Assembly: GCF_023016065.1 (NCBI RefSeq) | Contig: NZ_JALKAQ010000002.1 | Coordinates: 186,001-250,000, forward strand | Source of the DNA: Marinobacter sp. S0848L | GTDB taxonomy: Bacteria > Pseudomonadota > Gammaproteobacteria > Pseudomonadales > Oleiphilaceae | Length of the DNA stretch: 64,000 bases | Direction: 5' to 3' | Part shown: positions 63,674 through 64,000 of the stretch, piece after piece | Position numbering within the stretch: position 1 is the stretch's first letter | Layout of the letters: every line of letters starts with the position of its first letter | The notes under the pieces: model-generated | Told to the model about the DNA's origin: nothing | The model's database searches: none | Seen by the model: the letters and a program-made list of their open reading frames with translations, nothing else | Position numbers and translations under genes: made by a program

Positions 63674-64000
63674 ATGGACTCAGAGAAGACAAAAGGTGTT
63701 GTGGTCCCGCTGATTGAGCCTCGGCTTGAGCGAGGTGGTGAGGCCTTGGATCGGTTGGCCGGAGATGACCCGCAAAATATCGGTGAGGCGCCCTCTGGGC
63801 CAAACGTCGTAGATAGTTTCTGGTTAGACGAATTGGCTGATGCTCTTGCCAGTACGGGATGGATTGAGTGTGATCTTAGCTTTCGTTTGCCTGCGGGGTT
63901 GTTGGGTGAATTGAAGCGTGAAGTAGAGATCCTTGATAAAACCGAAGCCATGGCGCGAGCTGGCATAGGTAGAGGTTCGGATTTGCTGAAAGACCGCAGT
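63674..64000 (+). CDS. 2-oxoglutarate/Fe(II)-dependent oxygenase, N-terminal part (cut by window edge)
   Basis: 109 codons from ATG (GGAG eight bases upstream) to the right edge with no stop. The first 45 residues are variable and probably disordered (VVPLIEPRLERGGEALDRLA). Then comes FWLDELADALASTGWIECDL and ELKREVEILD...ARAGIGRGSDLLKDRS, which is the N-terminal pattern of SM-20/EGL-9-type 2OG-Fe(II) oxygenases. The iron-binding His/Asp motif lies outside the window. The unusually long leader before the domain is worth noting. Confidence 0.65.
   Translation, partial: MDSEKTKGVVVPLIEPRLERGGEALDRLAGDDPQNIGEAPSGPNVVDSFWLDELADALASTGWIECDLSFRLPAGLLGELKREVEILDKTEAMARAGIGRGSDLLKDRS

Overview
The window looks like chromosome of a marine gammaproteobacterium, most likely Marinobacter or a close relative. 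This is inferred from the prpB-prpC-acnD-prpF-prpD methylcitrate operon, a GalU beginning MIKKCLFP as in pseudomonads, a small DUF2897-type protein, and a complete exosortase A (XrtA)/PEP-CTERM exopolysaccharide locus with prsK/prsR/prsT. All calls rest on reading the sequence and remembered family features; no database search was run.

Layout. 1-4.7 kb: the start of an RluA-type pseudouridine synthase gene (cut by the window edge), two very small genes, a badly decayed surface-protein pseudogene that appears to fuse two former genes, and a von Willebrand A-domain PEP-CTERM protein. 5-7.6 kb: tRNA-Val(GAC) with a clear terminator, an EamA-type transporter, a small HTH regulator and galU. 7.7-16.1 kb: a GntR/FCD regulator and the methylcitrate operon for propionyl-CoA breakdown. 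The operon carries both dehydration routes (AcnD+PrpF and PrpD), and palindromic repeat elements sit in two of its gaps.

16.2-51.4 kb: the exopolysaccharide locus. It opens with the XrtA-type core: initiating sugar transferase, export lipoprotein, chain-length protein, kinase-like ATPase, outer-membrane beta-barrel, deacetylase and glycosyltransferases. Next comes a visibly AT-richer block (about 24.3-30.5 kb) with glycosyltransferases, a CapK-like adenylating enzyme, a sugar-transfer ATP-grasp protein and an unrecognised secreted protein. Then comes a divergent cassette resembling mycobacterial decaprenylphosphoryl-arabinose synthesis: DprE2-like, DprE1-like and GtrA on the minus strand; UbiA-type phosphoribosyltransferase, PAP2-like phosphatase and a GT-C-like membrane protein on the plus strand. 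The locus ends with more glycosyltransferases, a second deacetylase, a ligase/polymerase, a flippase, an asparagine-synthase-like amidotransferase, two GNAT-type proteins and an exosortase A fused to an EpsI domain.

51.4-60.7 kb: targets and control of the system, all on the minus strand: a PEP-CTERM protein with a good sigma-54 promoter and an upstream inverted repeat, a PA14/calcium-repeat lipoprotein, the TPR lipoprotein PrsT, the sigma-54 activator PrsR and the sensor kinase PrsK. 60.8-64 kb: a sugar-nucleotide-epimerase-like SDR, a lysophospholipid acyltransferase, a hexose-6-phosphate mutarotase, and the start of a 2-oxoglutarate/Fe(II) oxygenase gene.

How it fits together (inference): PrsK/PrsR with sigma-54 switch on PEP-CTERM proteins. 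XrtA processes these at the inner membrane while the co-encoded polysaccharide is made, decorated and exported. The pentose cassette would supply a lipid-linked furanose (ribose or arabinose) to that glycan or to another cell-surface target.
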